From positions 1 to 64,000 of the forward strand of contig JADJVQ010000037.1 in the NCBI GenBank assembly GCA_016710525.1: 64,000 bases of DNA, read 5' to 3'. The DNA is from Burkholderiaceae bacterium. GTDB taxonomy: Bacteria; Pseudomonadota; Gammaproteobacteria; Burkholderiales; Burkholderiaceae_E. The notes under the pieces are model-generated. The model made no database searches and had not been told where the DNA came from. It saw only the letters and a list, made by a program, of their open reading frames with translations. Positions 1-7,691 of this stretch are shown here, in pieces (positions within the stretch are counted from its first letter, which is position 1; every line of letters begins with the position of its first letter). Both the position numbers and the translations under genes were made by a program.

Positions 1-650
1 ACCGCTCGTTCGCGGCGCAAGGCGGCGACTGGGGCGCGTTCATCACCTCGCGCCTTGCCCTCAGCCACCCGCAGCACCTGCTGGGCATCCACCTGAACCT
101 GCTGGCACTGCGCCGCGACCCGACGCCGCTGGCGAACGCCAGTGCGGCCGAACGGCAGTACCTGCGCGAGCTGGCGATCTTCCTGGCCGAAGAAACCGGC
201 TACCAGGCGATCCAGGGCACGCGCCCGCAAACCCTGGCGTTCGGACTGACCGATTCACCCGCCGGCCTGGCCGCCTGGATCGGCGAGAAATTCCGGGCCT
301 GGAGCGATTGCGGCGGCGACCCGTTCAGTGTCTTCAGCCGCGACGAGCTGCTGGCCAATATCAGCCTGTACTGGCTGACCGGCGCGATCGGATCGTCCTT
401 CTGGCCGTACTACGCGCGCGCCCACAATCCGTGGCCGATCCCGGCCGGACAGCGCATCGAGGTGCCCACGGCCTACGCGGCCTTCCCGTGCGAGATCCTG
501 CGCCCGCCGCGCTCGCTGGCCGAACAGACCTACAACATCCAGCGCTGGACCGACATGCCGCGCGGAGGCCACTTCGCGGCCCTGGAGCAGCCGCAGGCGC
601 TGGCCCGCGACATCCGGACGTTCTTGCGGCCGATGCGCTCACCCGCGTGA
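1..650 (+). CDS. Epoxide hydrolase-type alpha/beta hydrolase, 5'-truncated
   Basis: The last 215 codons of an alpha/beta hydrolase are read in frame 3; the beginning lies before the window. The motif GGDWG near the left edge is the nucleophile elbow of epoxide hydrolases, with Asp as nucleophile. RGGHFAALE about 35 residues from the end supplies the catalytic His. Between them is a cap region rich in Trp, Tyr and Leu (SLYWLTGAIGSSFWPYY), typical of the microsomal-type (EHN) epoxide hydrolase group. Such enzymes hydrolyse epoxides to diols without a cofactor; the substrate cannot be told from sequence. The stop TGA is at 648-650. The family call is seen directly in motifs and is fairly sure. 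A related hydrolase of the same fold, such as a haloalkane dehalogenase, is less likely because of the cap sequence. Confidence 0.85.
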   Translation, partial: RSFAAQGGDWGAFITSRLALSHPQHLLGIHLNLLALRRDPTPLANASAAERQYLRELAIFLAEETGYQAIQGTRPQTLAFGLTDSPAGLAAWIGEKFRAWSDCGGDPFSVFSRDELLANISLYWLTGAIGSSFWPYYARAHNPWPIPAGQRIEVPTAYAAFPCEILRPPRSLAEQTYNIQRWTDMPRGGHFAALEQPQALARDIRTFLRPMRSPA

Positions 651-714
651 ATGGCGGGCCGGCGGGCCTTGGTACCATCGCGCCTTTGCGCCCACCGCGC
701 CGTAAGGAGAACCC

Positions 715-1056
715 GTGTCGGAGCCCACCCCGTCGATGTCGCGCGACGAAGCCGAAGAGCAGCTGCGCGAATGGGCTGAAGAACACGGCTGGCAGATTGT
801 GTTCCCCAACGATGCGCTGGATGCCGACGTGCGTCCGGGTGTGGTCGATGCGGTGCTGATCCGCGCGCACCCGCGCACGCCGGACATGCTGCAGCTGCAG
901 ATGGTTCGCATCAAGACCGACGGCGCGCGGCCCCCGCCCAATCAGGTCAAGCGCCTGCACGAAAGCCTGGAGCGGGTGTCGGCCAAGACGCTGTACGCCT
1001 GCTTCGACGACGGCGACCTGCACTTCGTCGAGACCGACACCTGGCTGGGGCACTGA
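715..1056 (+). CDS. Conserved hypothetical protein, 113 aa
   Basis: This is a small soluble acidic protein beginning at a GTG at 715. The start is chosen because a good ribosome-binding site (AAGGAGA) ends about 5 bases upstream; longer reading frames on the opposite strand here have no such support. It has an N-terminal acidic helix (SRDEAEEQLREWAEEHG), an alternating middle, and a C-terminal CFDDGDLHFVETDTW segment. There is no signal peptide, membrane segment or metal motif. I do not recognise the family. It sits 64 bases after the epoxide hydrolase and 25 bases before the convergent thiolase gene, so it may be cotranscribed with the hydrolase, but nothing in the sequence gives it a function. 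Confidence 0.7.
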   Translation: MSEPTPSMSRDEAEEQLREWAEEHGWQIVFPNDALDADVRPGVVDAVLIRAHPRTPDMLQLQMVRIKTDGARPPPNQVKRLHESLERVSAKTLYACFDDGDLHFVETDTWLGH

Positions 1057-1081
1057 CCCCAGCCGCATGGCGGGCGCCGGA

Positions 1082-2260
1082 CTACAGGCGCTCGACGATG
1101 GTGACGTTGGCCATGCCGCCGCCTTCGCACATCGTCTGCAGGCCGTAGCGCTTGCCGCGCTGCTGCAGCGCGTGCACCAGCGTGGTCATCAGCTTCGTGC
1201 CCGAGCCGCCCAGCGGATGACCCAGCGCAATCGCGCCGCCATTGACGTTCAGCCGGGCCGGATCGGCGCCGGTCGACTTCAGCCAGGCCATCGGCACCGA
1301 CGCGAAGGCCTCGTTGACCTCGAACAGGTCGATGTCGTCGATCTTCATGCCGGCCTTCTTCAGCGCGGCCGCGGTGGCAGGCACCGGAGCCTCGAGCATG
1401 ATGACCGGGTCGTGGCCGAGCACCGACATGTGGTGCACGCGCGCCAGCGGGGCCACCCCCAGCATCTTCAGCCCGCGCTCGCTGACCACCATGACACCCG
1501 ACGCGCCATCGCAGATCTGGCTGGCGCTGGCGGCCGTGAGCCGGCCGTCTTCGGCCAGCAGCTTGACGCCGCGGATGCCCTCCAGGGTCGCCTCGAAGCG
1601 GATGCCCTCGTCGACGCTGTGCATGTCGTCGGTGGGCGTGCCATCGGCCAGCCGGACGCGCACCGGCAGGATCTCCTTGGCGAAGGCGCCCCCGCGGGTC
1701 GCGGAGATGGCGCGCTGGTGGCTCTGGAACGCGAATTCGTCCATGGCCTCGCGGCTCAGGTCGTACTTCTTGGCCAGCATTTCGGCGCCCATGAACTGGC
1801 TGAACTGGATGCCCGGATAGCGCTGCTGCTGCTCGGGGCTCATGTAGGTGCCGAAGCCGTTCTTGAACGGCAGCGTGGACGGCAGGCCCATCGGCACGCG
1901 GGTCATGCTCTCGACCCCCGCGGCGATGACGACATCCATCGAACCCGCCATGACCGCCTGGGCCGCGAAGTGCAGTGCCTGCTGGGACGATCCGCACTGC
2001 CGGTCGACCGACGTGCCGGGCACGCTTTCGGGCAATTTGGAGGCCAGCACCGCGCCGCGGGCAATGTTGGTCGCCTGCTCGCCGGCCTGGCCCACGCAGC
2101 CCATGATCACGTCTTCGATCAGCGCCGGATCGACCCCGGTGCGCGCGACCAGCTCGTCGAGCACCTGGGCAGCGAGATCGGCCGGATGCCAGCCGGCCAC
2201 GCGGCCGCCTTTCTTGCCGCCGGCGGTACGGACTGCCGCGACGATATAGGCCTGTGTCAT
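1082..2260 (-). CDS. Thiolase (acetyl-CoA acetyltransferase / 3-ketoacyl-CoA thiolase)
   Basis: A 392-residue thiolase that cleaves 3-ketoacyl-CoA with CoA, or condenses two acyl-CoAs, in the cytoplasm. The nucleophilic Cys is C89 in DRQCGSSQ. The catalytic His lies in GHPLGGSGTK, and the second active Cys is C378 in CEGGGMA. The usual last-motif residue after Cys is I or V; here it is Glu, a tolerated variant in some acetyl-CoA acetyltransferases. The start at 2260 (MTQAYIV) is preferred over an upstream in-frame start at 2350 because GGAGACAAC lies just before it and family members begin at this point. Length matches the family (about 390). The gene is convergent with the 113-residue hypothetical and has no operon partner, so its pathway (beta-oxidation or aromatic-acid degradation) is undetermined. 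Confidence 0.93.
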   Translation of the reverse strand: MTQAYIVAAVRTAGGKKGGRVAGWHPADLAAQVLDELVARTGVDPALIEDVIMGCVGQAGEQATNIARGAVLASKLPESVPGTSVDRQCGSSQQALHFAAQAVMAGSMDVVIAAGVESMTRVPMGLPSTLPFKNGFGTYMSPEQQQRYPGIQFSQFMGAEMLAKKYDLSREAMDEFAFQSHQRAISATRGGAFAKEILPVRVRLADGTPTDDMHSVDEGIRFEATLEGIRGVKLLAEDGRLTAASASQICDGASGVMVVSERGLKMLGVAPLARVHHMSVLGHDPVIMLEAPVPATAAALKKAGMKIDDIDLFEVNEAFASVPMAWLKSTGADPARLNVNGGAIALGHPLGGSGTKLMTTLVHALQQRGKRYGLQTMCEGGGMANVTIVERL

Positions 2261-2470
2261 GTTGTCTCCTGGGACGGAAAGTGGGGAATCCAGACCAGCG
2301 ATCTTAAGGGATCGCCCTGTGCCTTGCCCATCGCCGGTTCCGACAATCATCCGGACGCCGGGCCGCCGGCGAGCAGTCCCGAACAGGGCTCCCTACGCAT
2401 AAGGGTGTAGGCAAACGCGCCATGTCGCAGGCCTGCAGTCACTGGATTGCGCCGATCGGAGGTGTCTGGG

Positions 2471-2486
2471 CGTGATGCATGTCACG
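2471..2486. promoter_or_regulatory. Candidate CRP/FNR-family operator
   Basis: The sequence CGTGATGCATGTCACG is a perfect inverted repeat of CGTGA and TCACG with a 6-base spacer. It matches the core GTGA-N6-TCAC of CRP-like binding sites. It lies in the 342-base gap between the thiolase start (2260) and the small gene at 2603, about 117 bases before the latter. The rest of that gap shows no other clear signal. The match is read directly; binding is inference. Confidence 0.35.
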
Positions 2487-2602
2487 CGCCTCCTCCTTCA
2501 GTGGGATATACGCTGCCCCCAGGACATGAGACGCTTTCCCGATCGAATGCATCGGCCCTACCCGGGCCGATGAGAAGGCAAATCACCTGACCGAGGCCCG
2601 CC

Positions 2603-2797
2603 ATGAATCCGCTGCTCGAACCCGCCGAACTCCACGAATCCGAATGCAACGCGCACGGCTTGTACGCCCTGCCCGAAGTCGTGTTCGGCCGTGTCGTCGC
2701 GCCAGACAGCAGCACCCGTGTGGACGCCGACGCACCGGGCGTGCTGCATTGGTCAGTGGCACGCCTGCTCTCCAAGGCCGGCCTGAATCCCGTCTGA
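2603..2797 (+). CDS. Hypothetical small protein, 64 aa
   Basis: A 64-residue soluble reading frame (MNPLLEPAELHESECNAHG...) with an ATG and a weak upstream GAGG. It has two His and one Cys near the start but no recognised domain, membrane segment or signal. Codon third positions are strongly G/C as in the neighbours, which supports coding. It is followed 146 bases later by another tiny gene with a far better ribosome site. Both point toward the aldolase. Function unknown; a spurious frame cannot be excluded. Confidence 0.4.
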   Translation: MNPLLEPAELHESECNAHGLYALPEVVFGRVVAPDSSTRVDADAPGVLHWSVARLLSKAGLNPV

Positions 2798-2943
2798 CGA
2801 AGGCGCCAGGCAATCCCCGGGGCCGGCACGCCACGCCCGGCGACCCTAGGTTCACCGTCCGTCGGTCTTTGTGGGGCCGCCATCGGTGCAGCCACCCCAA
2901 CGGCCGGCGGGAGGACGACGATCAGGGAAACCCGGAGGTAACC

Positions 2944-3123
2944 ATGGCCCTGATCACCGCACCCCATGAACAGCTCGATCCCGACTGCAAGACCTACGAT
3001 CTGACCGAACGCAGCGACCTGCTCATCGAGCAGGCCGAAGAGCTGACCGCGCAGGCCAAGGCGATCCGTGTGCTCGACTGGACGGTGCGCTCGGTGTGCG
3101 ACCCGCGCAGCCTGCTCCACTGA
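2944..3123 (+). CDS. Hypothetical small protein, 59 aa
   Basis: A 59-residue protein starting MALITAPHEQLDPDC. The start at 2944 is chosen because GGAGGTAACC, a near-perfect Shine-Dalgarno, sits immediately upstream; the open frame extends further 5' but without such a signal. The middle (ERSDLLIEQAEELTAQAKAI) should form an amphipathic acidic helix, and there are two Cys. It has no signal peptide or membrane segment and I recognise no family. The strong ribosome site makes it a likely real gene. It could be a regulatory or stress microprotein, but the sequence does not show this. Confidence 0.6.
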   Translation: MALITAPHEQLDPDCKTYDLTERSDLLIEQAEELTAQAKAIRVLDWTVRSVCDPRSLLH

Positions 3124-3241
3124 GCGCGCGCCGCCCCCGGCGGCGGCCCGCCGGCCGGCCGCCGCGCGGCTCCTGAGAACGGCGCGCGCGGGCGCCGAAA
3201 TCGACATCCTGCGTTGACGATGATGGGCCAGCCGGCCGATC

Positions 3242-4033
3242 ATGCAGCGCCATGTCCCAGACCCGTCGCTGGCGCCGCCGCGCCCCGCCCACATCCCCGA
3301 GCCCGAGTGGCACGCGCGCCTGCAACTGGCCGCCTGCTACCGGCTGTTCGACTGGCTCGGCTGGGCCGAGCTGATCTTCAATCACATCACCGTGCGGGTG
3401 GCTGGGCCCGGCGAGGCGCCCTGTTACCTGATCAATCCGTTCGGGCTGCACTACGCGGAGGTCACCGCGCGCAACCTGCTCAAGATCGACGTCGACGGCT
3501 CAGTCATCGGCGAATCGGCGCATCCGGTCAACCCGGCCGGCTTCCTGATCCACAGCGTGGTGCACCGCCACCGGCCCGATGCGCACTGCGTCATGCACAC
3601 CCATACCACCAGCGGCATGGCGGTCGCCTGCAAGGCCGAAGGGCTGCGCCACGACAATTTCTACAGCGCGCAGCTGCACGGGCGGATCGCCTACCACCCG
3701 TTCGAAGGCGTCACCACCAATCCGGACGAAGGGCCGCGCATCGCCGCCAGCCTGGCCGACAAGGATGTGCTGATCCTGCGCAATCATGGCCTGCTCGCGC
3801 TCGGACCCACGCTGCCCGCGACGTTTTCGCTGCTCTGGACCCTGCAGCGCGGCTGCGACGTGCAGCTCGCCGCCGACAGCCTGCGCGGGGTCAACCAGCC
3901 AATCGAACCGGCGGTGCTCGCCGCCATCCCGGCTCAGTGCGCACCGATGCAGGCGGGCGCCGCGCCTGGACAGCTGATGTTCGAAGGCATCCTGCGCCGC
4001 GCCGGCATCGTGCTGGCCGACCTGGCGGCCTGA
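3242..4033 (+). CDS. Class II aldolase/adducin family protein
   Basis: A 263-residue member of the class II (zinc) aldolase/adducin fold. Predicted metal ligands are H119 and H121 in MHTHTTSG and H182 in RNHGLL. The N-terminal NHITVRV and the YLINPFGLHY segments are typical of the branch annotated as class II aldolase/adducin domain proteins in proteobacteria, whose substrates are mostly unknown. Length is normal for the family (220-270). It is likely cytoplasmic. It precedes an MFS carrier by 89 bases on the same strand, so a small uptake and cleavage unit is possible. The stop codon falls inside a 24-base tandem repeat (4021-4080). Whether it cleaves a sugar phosphate or an aromatic side chain cannot be judged. 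Confidence 0.88.
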   Translation: MQRHVPDPSLAPPRPAHIPEPEWHARLQLAACYRLFDWLGWAELIFNHITVRVAGPGEAPCYLINPFGLHYAEVTARNLLKIDVDGSVIGESAHPVNPAGFLIHSVVHRHRPDAHCVMHTHTTSGMAVACKAEGLRHDNFYSAQLHGRIAYHPFEGVTTNPDEGPRIAASLADKDVLILRNHGLLALGPTLPATFSLLWTLQRGCDVQLAADSLRGVNQPIEPAVLAAIPAQCAPMQAGAAPGQLMFEGILRRAGIVLADLAA

Positions 4034-4080
4034 TGCACCACCAGCCTGGCGGCCGGATGCGCCACCAGCGTGGCGCCTGA
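4021..4080 (+). repeat. 24-bp tandem duplication spanning the aldolase stop codon
   Basis: Positions 4021-4044 and 4045-4068 are two copies of a 24-base unit differing at two sites. A shortened third copy follows at 4069-4080. The first copy encodes the last residues and stop of the aldolase, so the later copies look like a duplicated gene end that is now untranslated. The repeat is read directly; slippage as origin is inference. Confidence 0.75.
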
Positions 4081-4122
4081 GCCGGCCGGCATGGCGCCGA
4101 GCCGCCACTTCTGAGCGGCAGC

Positions 4123-5349
4123 ATGGCAGCACGCCGCTTCTACGGCTGGACAGTCGTCTGGGCCACCTTCGTCGCGCTCGGGGTGGTCTTCGGCACGGCC
4201 TATTCCTTTGCCGCCTTCTTCGATTCGTTCGCCCGCGAGTTTGCCGCGCAGCGGGCCGATGTCGCACTGGTCTTCGGCTTGTCCGGGCTGACCTATTTCG
4301 TGCTCGGCGCGGCCGGAGGCGCGTTGTCGGACCGGTTCGGGCCGCGGCTGACCACCTCGGTCGGCATGCTGATCCTGGTCGCCGGGCTGGTCGGCTCCAG
4401 TTACGCCCGCAGCCTGCTGGTCATCTATCTTTGTTATGGTCTGGGGATCGGGCTGGGCATCGCGCTGGTCTATACGCCCAGCATCGGTTCGGTGCAGCCC
4501 TGGTTCGCGCGCCGGCGTGGACTGGCCTCGGGCATCGCCAGCGCCGGCATCGGCGCGGGTACGCTGCTGGTGCCCGTGGCCGCGAGCTGGCTGATCGATT
4601 CGACCGGCTGGCGCGAGGGCATGCGGACGATGGCGCTGGCCGCGGCGCTCGTCGGTCTGGCGGCCACGCTGCTGCTCGAACGCGATCCGGCCCGCCGTGG
4701 GGTCGGGCCGGATGGCGATGCACCCGCAGCGCGCGCCCTCAGCGCCGGCTCGGCACTCTCGGGCATGACGCTGCGCCAGGCGCTGGCTCGGCGCGAGTTC
4801 TGGCTCCTGTACCTGTCGCTGTTCGCCGGCAGTCCGTCGATGTTCACGCCGTTTGCGCATCTGTCGGCACACGCCCGCGACATCGGAGTGACCGATGCCC
4901 GCGCAGTGGCGCTGGTCGGCCTGATCGGCACCGGCAGCCTGATCGGAAGATTCGGCATCGGCTGGCTCGCCGACCGCCTGGGGCGGATGCGCACGCTGGT
5001 GTTGTGCCAGCTGCTGCTGGGCGCCAGTTTCGCGCTGTGGTTCGCTGCGCCGGGTTTCGTGCTGCTCGCAGCGTACGCGCTGATCTTCGGCCTGTTCTAT
5101 GGCGGACTGGTGTCGCTGCTGCCGCCGCTGTGCATGGATCTGTTCGGCGGGCGCGCGGTGTCGGCCATCCTGGGCGCCCTTTACACCGCCGCGGCCTTTG
5201 GCAACCTGGCCGGGCCGGTGCTGGCCGGCGCGGCCTTCGATCGCACCGGCAACTACACCATCGTCATGTTCTCGTGCGCGGTCTGCTCGGCGCTGGCGGC
5301 GTATGCGGCCTGGCGGCTGTGGGCCAGCGCCAGGCGAGTCGAGACCTGA
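4123..5349 (+). CDS. MFS transporter (monocarboxylate/oxalate-formate antiporter-like)
   Basis: A 408-residue inner-membrane carrier with about 12 hydrophobic segments. The first begins at FYGWTVVWATFVALGVVFG, followed by GGALSDRFGPR, the loop 2-3 signature of the major facilitator superfamily; WLADRLGRMR after helix 8 is its second-half repeat. The FYGW start and PWFARRRGLASGIASAG segment are typical of the OxlT-like branch that moves small carboxylates. It follows the class II aldolase gene and may import that enzyme's substrate or precursor (inference). The 3' end overlaps the convergent gene at 5253-5765 by 97 bases. Substrate unknown. Confidence 0.9.
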   Translation: MAARRFYGWTVVWATFVALGVVFGTAYSFAAFFDSFAREFAAQRADVALVFGLSGLTYFVLGAAGGALSDRFGPRLTTSVGMLILVAGLVGSSYARSLLVIYLCYGLGIGLGIALVYTPSIGSVQPWFARRRGLASGIASAGIGAGTLLVPVAASWLIDSTGWREGMRTMALAAALVGLAATLLLERDPARRGVGPDGDAPAARALSAGSALSGMTLRQALARREFWLLYLSLFAGSPSMFTPFAHLSAHARDIGVTDARAVALVGLIGTGSLIGRFGIGWLADRLGRMRTLVLCQLLLGASFALWFAAPGFVLLAAYALIFGLFYGGLVSLLPPLCMDLFGGRAVSAILGALYTAAAFGNLAGPVLAGAAFDRTGNYTIVMFSCAVCSALAAYAAWRLWASARRVET

Positions 5350-5765
5350 GTGCGGATCTCGGCCGGGCTGCCGGTCGAGGCCACGCGCCCGCAATGCAGG
5401 GTCAGGACGAGGTCGGGGTAGCGGCGCAGCGTCGGAGACTCCAGGTCGGGCATGGTGGCGGTCTCTTCACGGTACCCGTGCAGGGTGCCGCTCATCCACG
5501 CGGCAAACACCTTGGGCCCGGCGAACGGAAACATCTGGTGCATGCGCAGCGGCGCGCCGTCGTGCCAGTGGCCTTCGAGCGCGATCAGGTAGAACCACCC
5601 GTCCTCGATCGCCCAGCGCGCCCGGTAGGGCACGTCCAGAGTTGCGGTCGGCATTTTCAGGCGCGGCCGTTCACCGATCAGATCGAAGTACGCATCGAGC
5701 GGACGCTCGACCAGCGCGAATCGGCGGCCGAGGTGATGCAGTACATCAGGTAGGGACTCATCCAT
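5253..5765 (-). CDS. Conserved hypothetical protein, 170 aa
   Basis: A 170-residue soluble protein from ATG 5765 (MDESLPDVLHHLG); AGGA lies upstream, and the longer frame to 5891 lacks a ribosome site. The chain contains WAIEDGWFYLIALEGHWHD and MFPFAGPKVFAAWMSGTLHG, which look like one compact beta-rich domain. I do not recognise the family. It is divergent from the gentisate dioxygenase gene, with which it shares the 207-base upstream region, so co-regulation is possible. Its last 97 bases overlap the end of the MFS gene on the other strand. Such a long convergent overlap is unusual, and the true C-terminus may be less constrained than the body of the protein. Confidence 0.65.
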   Translation of the reverse strand: MDESLPDVLHHLGRRFALVERPLDAYFDLIGERPRLKMPTATLDVPYRARWAIEDGWFYLIALEGHWHDGAPLRMHQMFPFAGPKVFAAWMSGTLHGYREETATMPDLESPTLRRYPDLVLTLHCGRVASTGSPAEIRTQVSTRLALAHSRQAAYAASAEQTAHENMTMV

Positions 5766-5928
5766 GGTGATTTCCTGACTGTGGTTTGTTGTTGGTTGTC
5801 GGCCAATGATGGCGTCACAGCAGCGTCGCGACCGGTCAGTCGGACGAAGGGCCGCGCGTACCGAGCGGGCGGCGGTCATCGTCGCGCGCAAGCCTCAATC
5901 CGGGCGACGGACGGCAGAATCGATGGCA

Positions 5929-5934
5929 TAGAAT
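5929..5934 (+). promoter_or_regulatory. Possible -10 element for the gentisate dioxygenase gene
   Basis: TAGAAT lies 39 bases before the ATG at 5973 in a stretch that is locally richer in A/T than its surroundings. I do not see a convincing -35 box at 16-18 bases, so an activator may be needed. Low confidence. Confidence 0.25.
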
Positions 5935-5972
5935 GCCTCCAGTTTTGGAAACCGCCGACTGAGAGAGCTGCC

Positions 5973-7052
5973 ATGAGTGCCGTGCCGCCCGAGCGCCCGG
6001 ATGCCTTGCTTCGCGAGGCGTTCTATCGCCGCATCGACAGCGTCAACATGACCCCGCTGTGGGAAGTCCTGCATGCCCTGGTGCCGCCCGAGCCGGCGAT
6101 CGTCGCGCTGCCGGCGCTGTGGCGCTGGGCCGAGGTCAAGCCGTTCCTGATGGAGTCGGGCACCCTGATCAGTGCCGAAGAGGCGGTGCGGCGGGTGCTG
6201 ATCCTCGAGAACCCGGCGTTGCGCGGCCAGTCGGTGATCACGCCCAGCCTGTATGCGGGACTGCAGCTGATCCTGCCCGGCGAGGTCGCGCCCAGCCATC
6301 GGCATACCCAGTCGGCGCTGCGCTTCATTGTCGAGGGAGCCGGCGCCTACACGGCGGTCGATGGCGAACGCACGCTGATGCGGCCCGGCGATTTCATCAT
6401 CACGCCCTCGTGGACATGGCACGACCACGGCCATGAGGGCATCAGCGGTGAGGCCGAACCGGTGGTCTGGCTGGACGGGCTCGATATTCCGATCCTGCGG
6501 CTGTTCGGAACCACCTTCGCCGAAAACCTGTCCACCGCCGTGCAGCCGGTCACCCGGCCCGCGGGCGTGAGCCAGGCCCGCTACGGCCACAATCTGCTGC
6601 CGCTGGGGCCGGCATCGGCCGGCAAGACCTCGCCGGTCTTCAGCTACCCCTACGACCGCTCGCGCGAGGCGCTGGCCACGCTGGGACGGGATGCGCCGAT
6701 CGACGCCTGGCAGGGCATCCGGATGCGCTATGCCAACCCCCTGACCGGCGGCTGGGCGATGCCCACGATGGGCACCTTTCTGCAGTGGCTGCCGAGCGGC
6801 TTTGCCGGACGTCCGTATCGCAGCACCGACAGCACCGTCTATTCGGTCGTCGAGGGCAGCGGACGCGCGCTGATCCGGCGCGGCGACCGGGTCGACACGC
6901 TCGCCTTCGGGCCAAAGGATCATTTCGTGGTGCCACCCTGGTTCAGCCTGACTTTGCAGGCCGACGACGAGGTGGTGCTGTTCAGTTTTTCCGATCGCCC
7001 GGTGCAAGAGGCGATCGGCCTTTATCGCGAAGAATTTCTACTGGAGTCCTGA
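5973..7052 (+). CDS. Gentisate 1,2-dioxygenase
   Basis: A 359-residue bicupin dioxygenase that opens the ring of gentisate (2,5-dihydroxybenzoate) to maleylpyruvate using Fe(II) and O2. The N-terminal cupin holds the iron ligands H109 and H111 (PSHRHTQSALRF) and a third His at H150 or H152 (WTWHDHGHEG). The second cupin (GFAGRPYRSTDSTVYSVVEG) lacks an HxH pair, as usual for this family. The start at 5973 is chosen over an earlier in-frame start at 5781 because the protein begins where homologues do. No maleylpyruvate isomerase or fumarylpyruvate hydrolase gene is adjacent. A DUF4337 gene follows after 3 bases. Salicylate or 3-hydroxybenzoate are the usual upstream substrates; none of their hydroxylases is recognisable next to it. 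Confidence 0.92.
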   Translation: MSAVPPERPDALLREAFYRRIDSVNMTPLWEVLHALVPPEPAIVALPALWRWAEVKPFLMESGTLISAEEAVRRVLILENPALRGQSVITPSLYAGLQLILPGEVAPSHRHTQSALRFIVEGAGAYTAVDGERTLMRPGDFIITPSWTWHDHGHEGISGEAEPVVWLDGLDIPILRLFGTTFAENLSTAVQPVTRPAGVSQARYGHNLLPLGPASAGKTSPVFSYPYDRSREALATLGRDAPIDAWQGIRMRYANPLTGGWAMPTMGTFLQWLPSGFAGRPYRSTDSTVYSVVEGSGRALIRRGDRVDTLAFGPKDHFVVPPWFSLTLQADDEVVLFSFSDRPVQEAIGLYREEFLLES

Positions 7053-7055
7053 TCC

Positions 7056-7610
7056 ATGTCTGGTGCCGCCGGCCACGTCGACCCGTCCCACAAGGGCATT
7101 GCCCTGCTGATCGCCACGCTCGCGCTGGTGCTCGCGTTCTCCGAAACCCTCGGCAAGGCCGCACAGACTTCCGGCCTGAGCTACAACATCGAGGCCTCCA
7201 ATCTCTGGAATTTCTATCAGGCCAAGACCGTGCGCATGACCACCCTGCGCACCGCGGCCGAGGCCGCCACGCTGCAGGCGGGCAGCGCGACACCGGAAGC
7301 GGTCAAGGCACAGGCCGAGGCCTGGCGCAAGACGGCGGCCCGCTACGACTCCGAACCCGAAACCGGCGAAGGCCGCAAGGAGCTGATGGCGCGTGCCAAG
7401 AGCGCCGAGGCCAAGCGCGACCGGGCGATGGCCGCCTATCACCAGTACGAGGTCGCCAGCGGCGCGGTGCAGATCGCCATCGTGCTGGCCAGCGCGACGA
7501 TCATCACCGGCATGAATGCGCTGGCCTGGGTGTCCGCCGGGCTGGGTGTGCTGGGTGTGATCTTCAGCCTGATCGGCTTTCTTGCGCCGACGGCGGTGCA
7601 CCTCTTCTGA
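7056..7610 (+). CDS. DUF4337 family membrane protein
   Basis: A 184-residue protein with one N-terminal hydrophobic helix (IALLIATLALVLAFSETLG), the conserved segment SNLWNFYQAKTVRMT, a charged helical middle, and two hydrophobic helices near the C-terminus. This layout and the NLWNFYQAK motif match the DUF4337 family, whose function is not known. It begins 3 bases after the gentisate dioxygenase stop with a GGAG ribosome site inside the upstream coding end, so the two are almost certainly cotranscribed. It probably sits in the inner membrane with its helical domain on one face. A direct part in gentisate breakdown is not shown. Confidence 0.75.
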   Translation: MSGAAGHVDPSHKGIALLIATLALVLAFSETLGKAAQTSGLSYNIEASNLWNFYQAKTVRMTTLRTAAEAATLQAGSATPEAVKAQAEAWRKTAARYDSEPETGEGRKELMARAKSAEAKRDRAMAAYHQYEVASGAVQIAIVLASATIITGMNALAWVSAGLGVLGVIFSLIGFLAPTAVHLF

Positions 7611-7621
7611 CGCGCAGGGCC

Positions 7622-7682
7622 AAGCCCCGCAGGCCGGGGCTTCGCATCGCCGTCCAGCCTTGCGGCCGCGCCCGGCCGCAAG
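7622..7682. terminator. Paired hairpins between convergent genes (putative terminators)
   Basis: Two stem-loops lie in the 81-base gap between convergent genes ending at 7610 and 7692. The first is AAGCCCCG/CGGGGCTT (7622-7629 with 7635-7642, 5-base loop). The second is a perfect 10-base stem CTTGCGGCCG/CGGCCGCAAG (7659-7668 with 7673-7682, 4-base loop). Neither has a clear U-run, so function as intrinsic terminators is plausible but unproven. Confidence 0.45.
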
Positions 7683-7691
7683 GCCGTCCGG

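Noticed and set aside
3934..5394. 486-codon minus-strand open frame over the MFS gene
   Set aside because: Rich in Arg, Gln and Asp without hydrophobic or domain structure; the plus strand encodes a complete 12-helix carrier.
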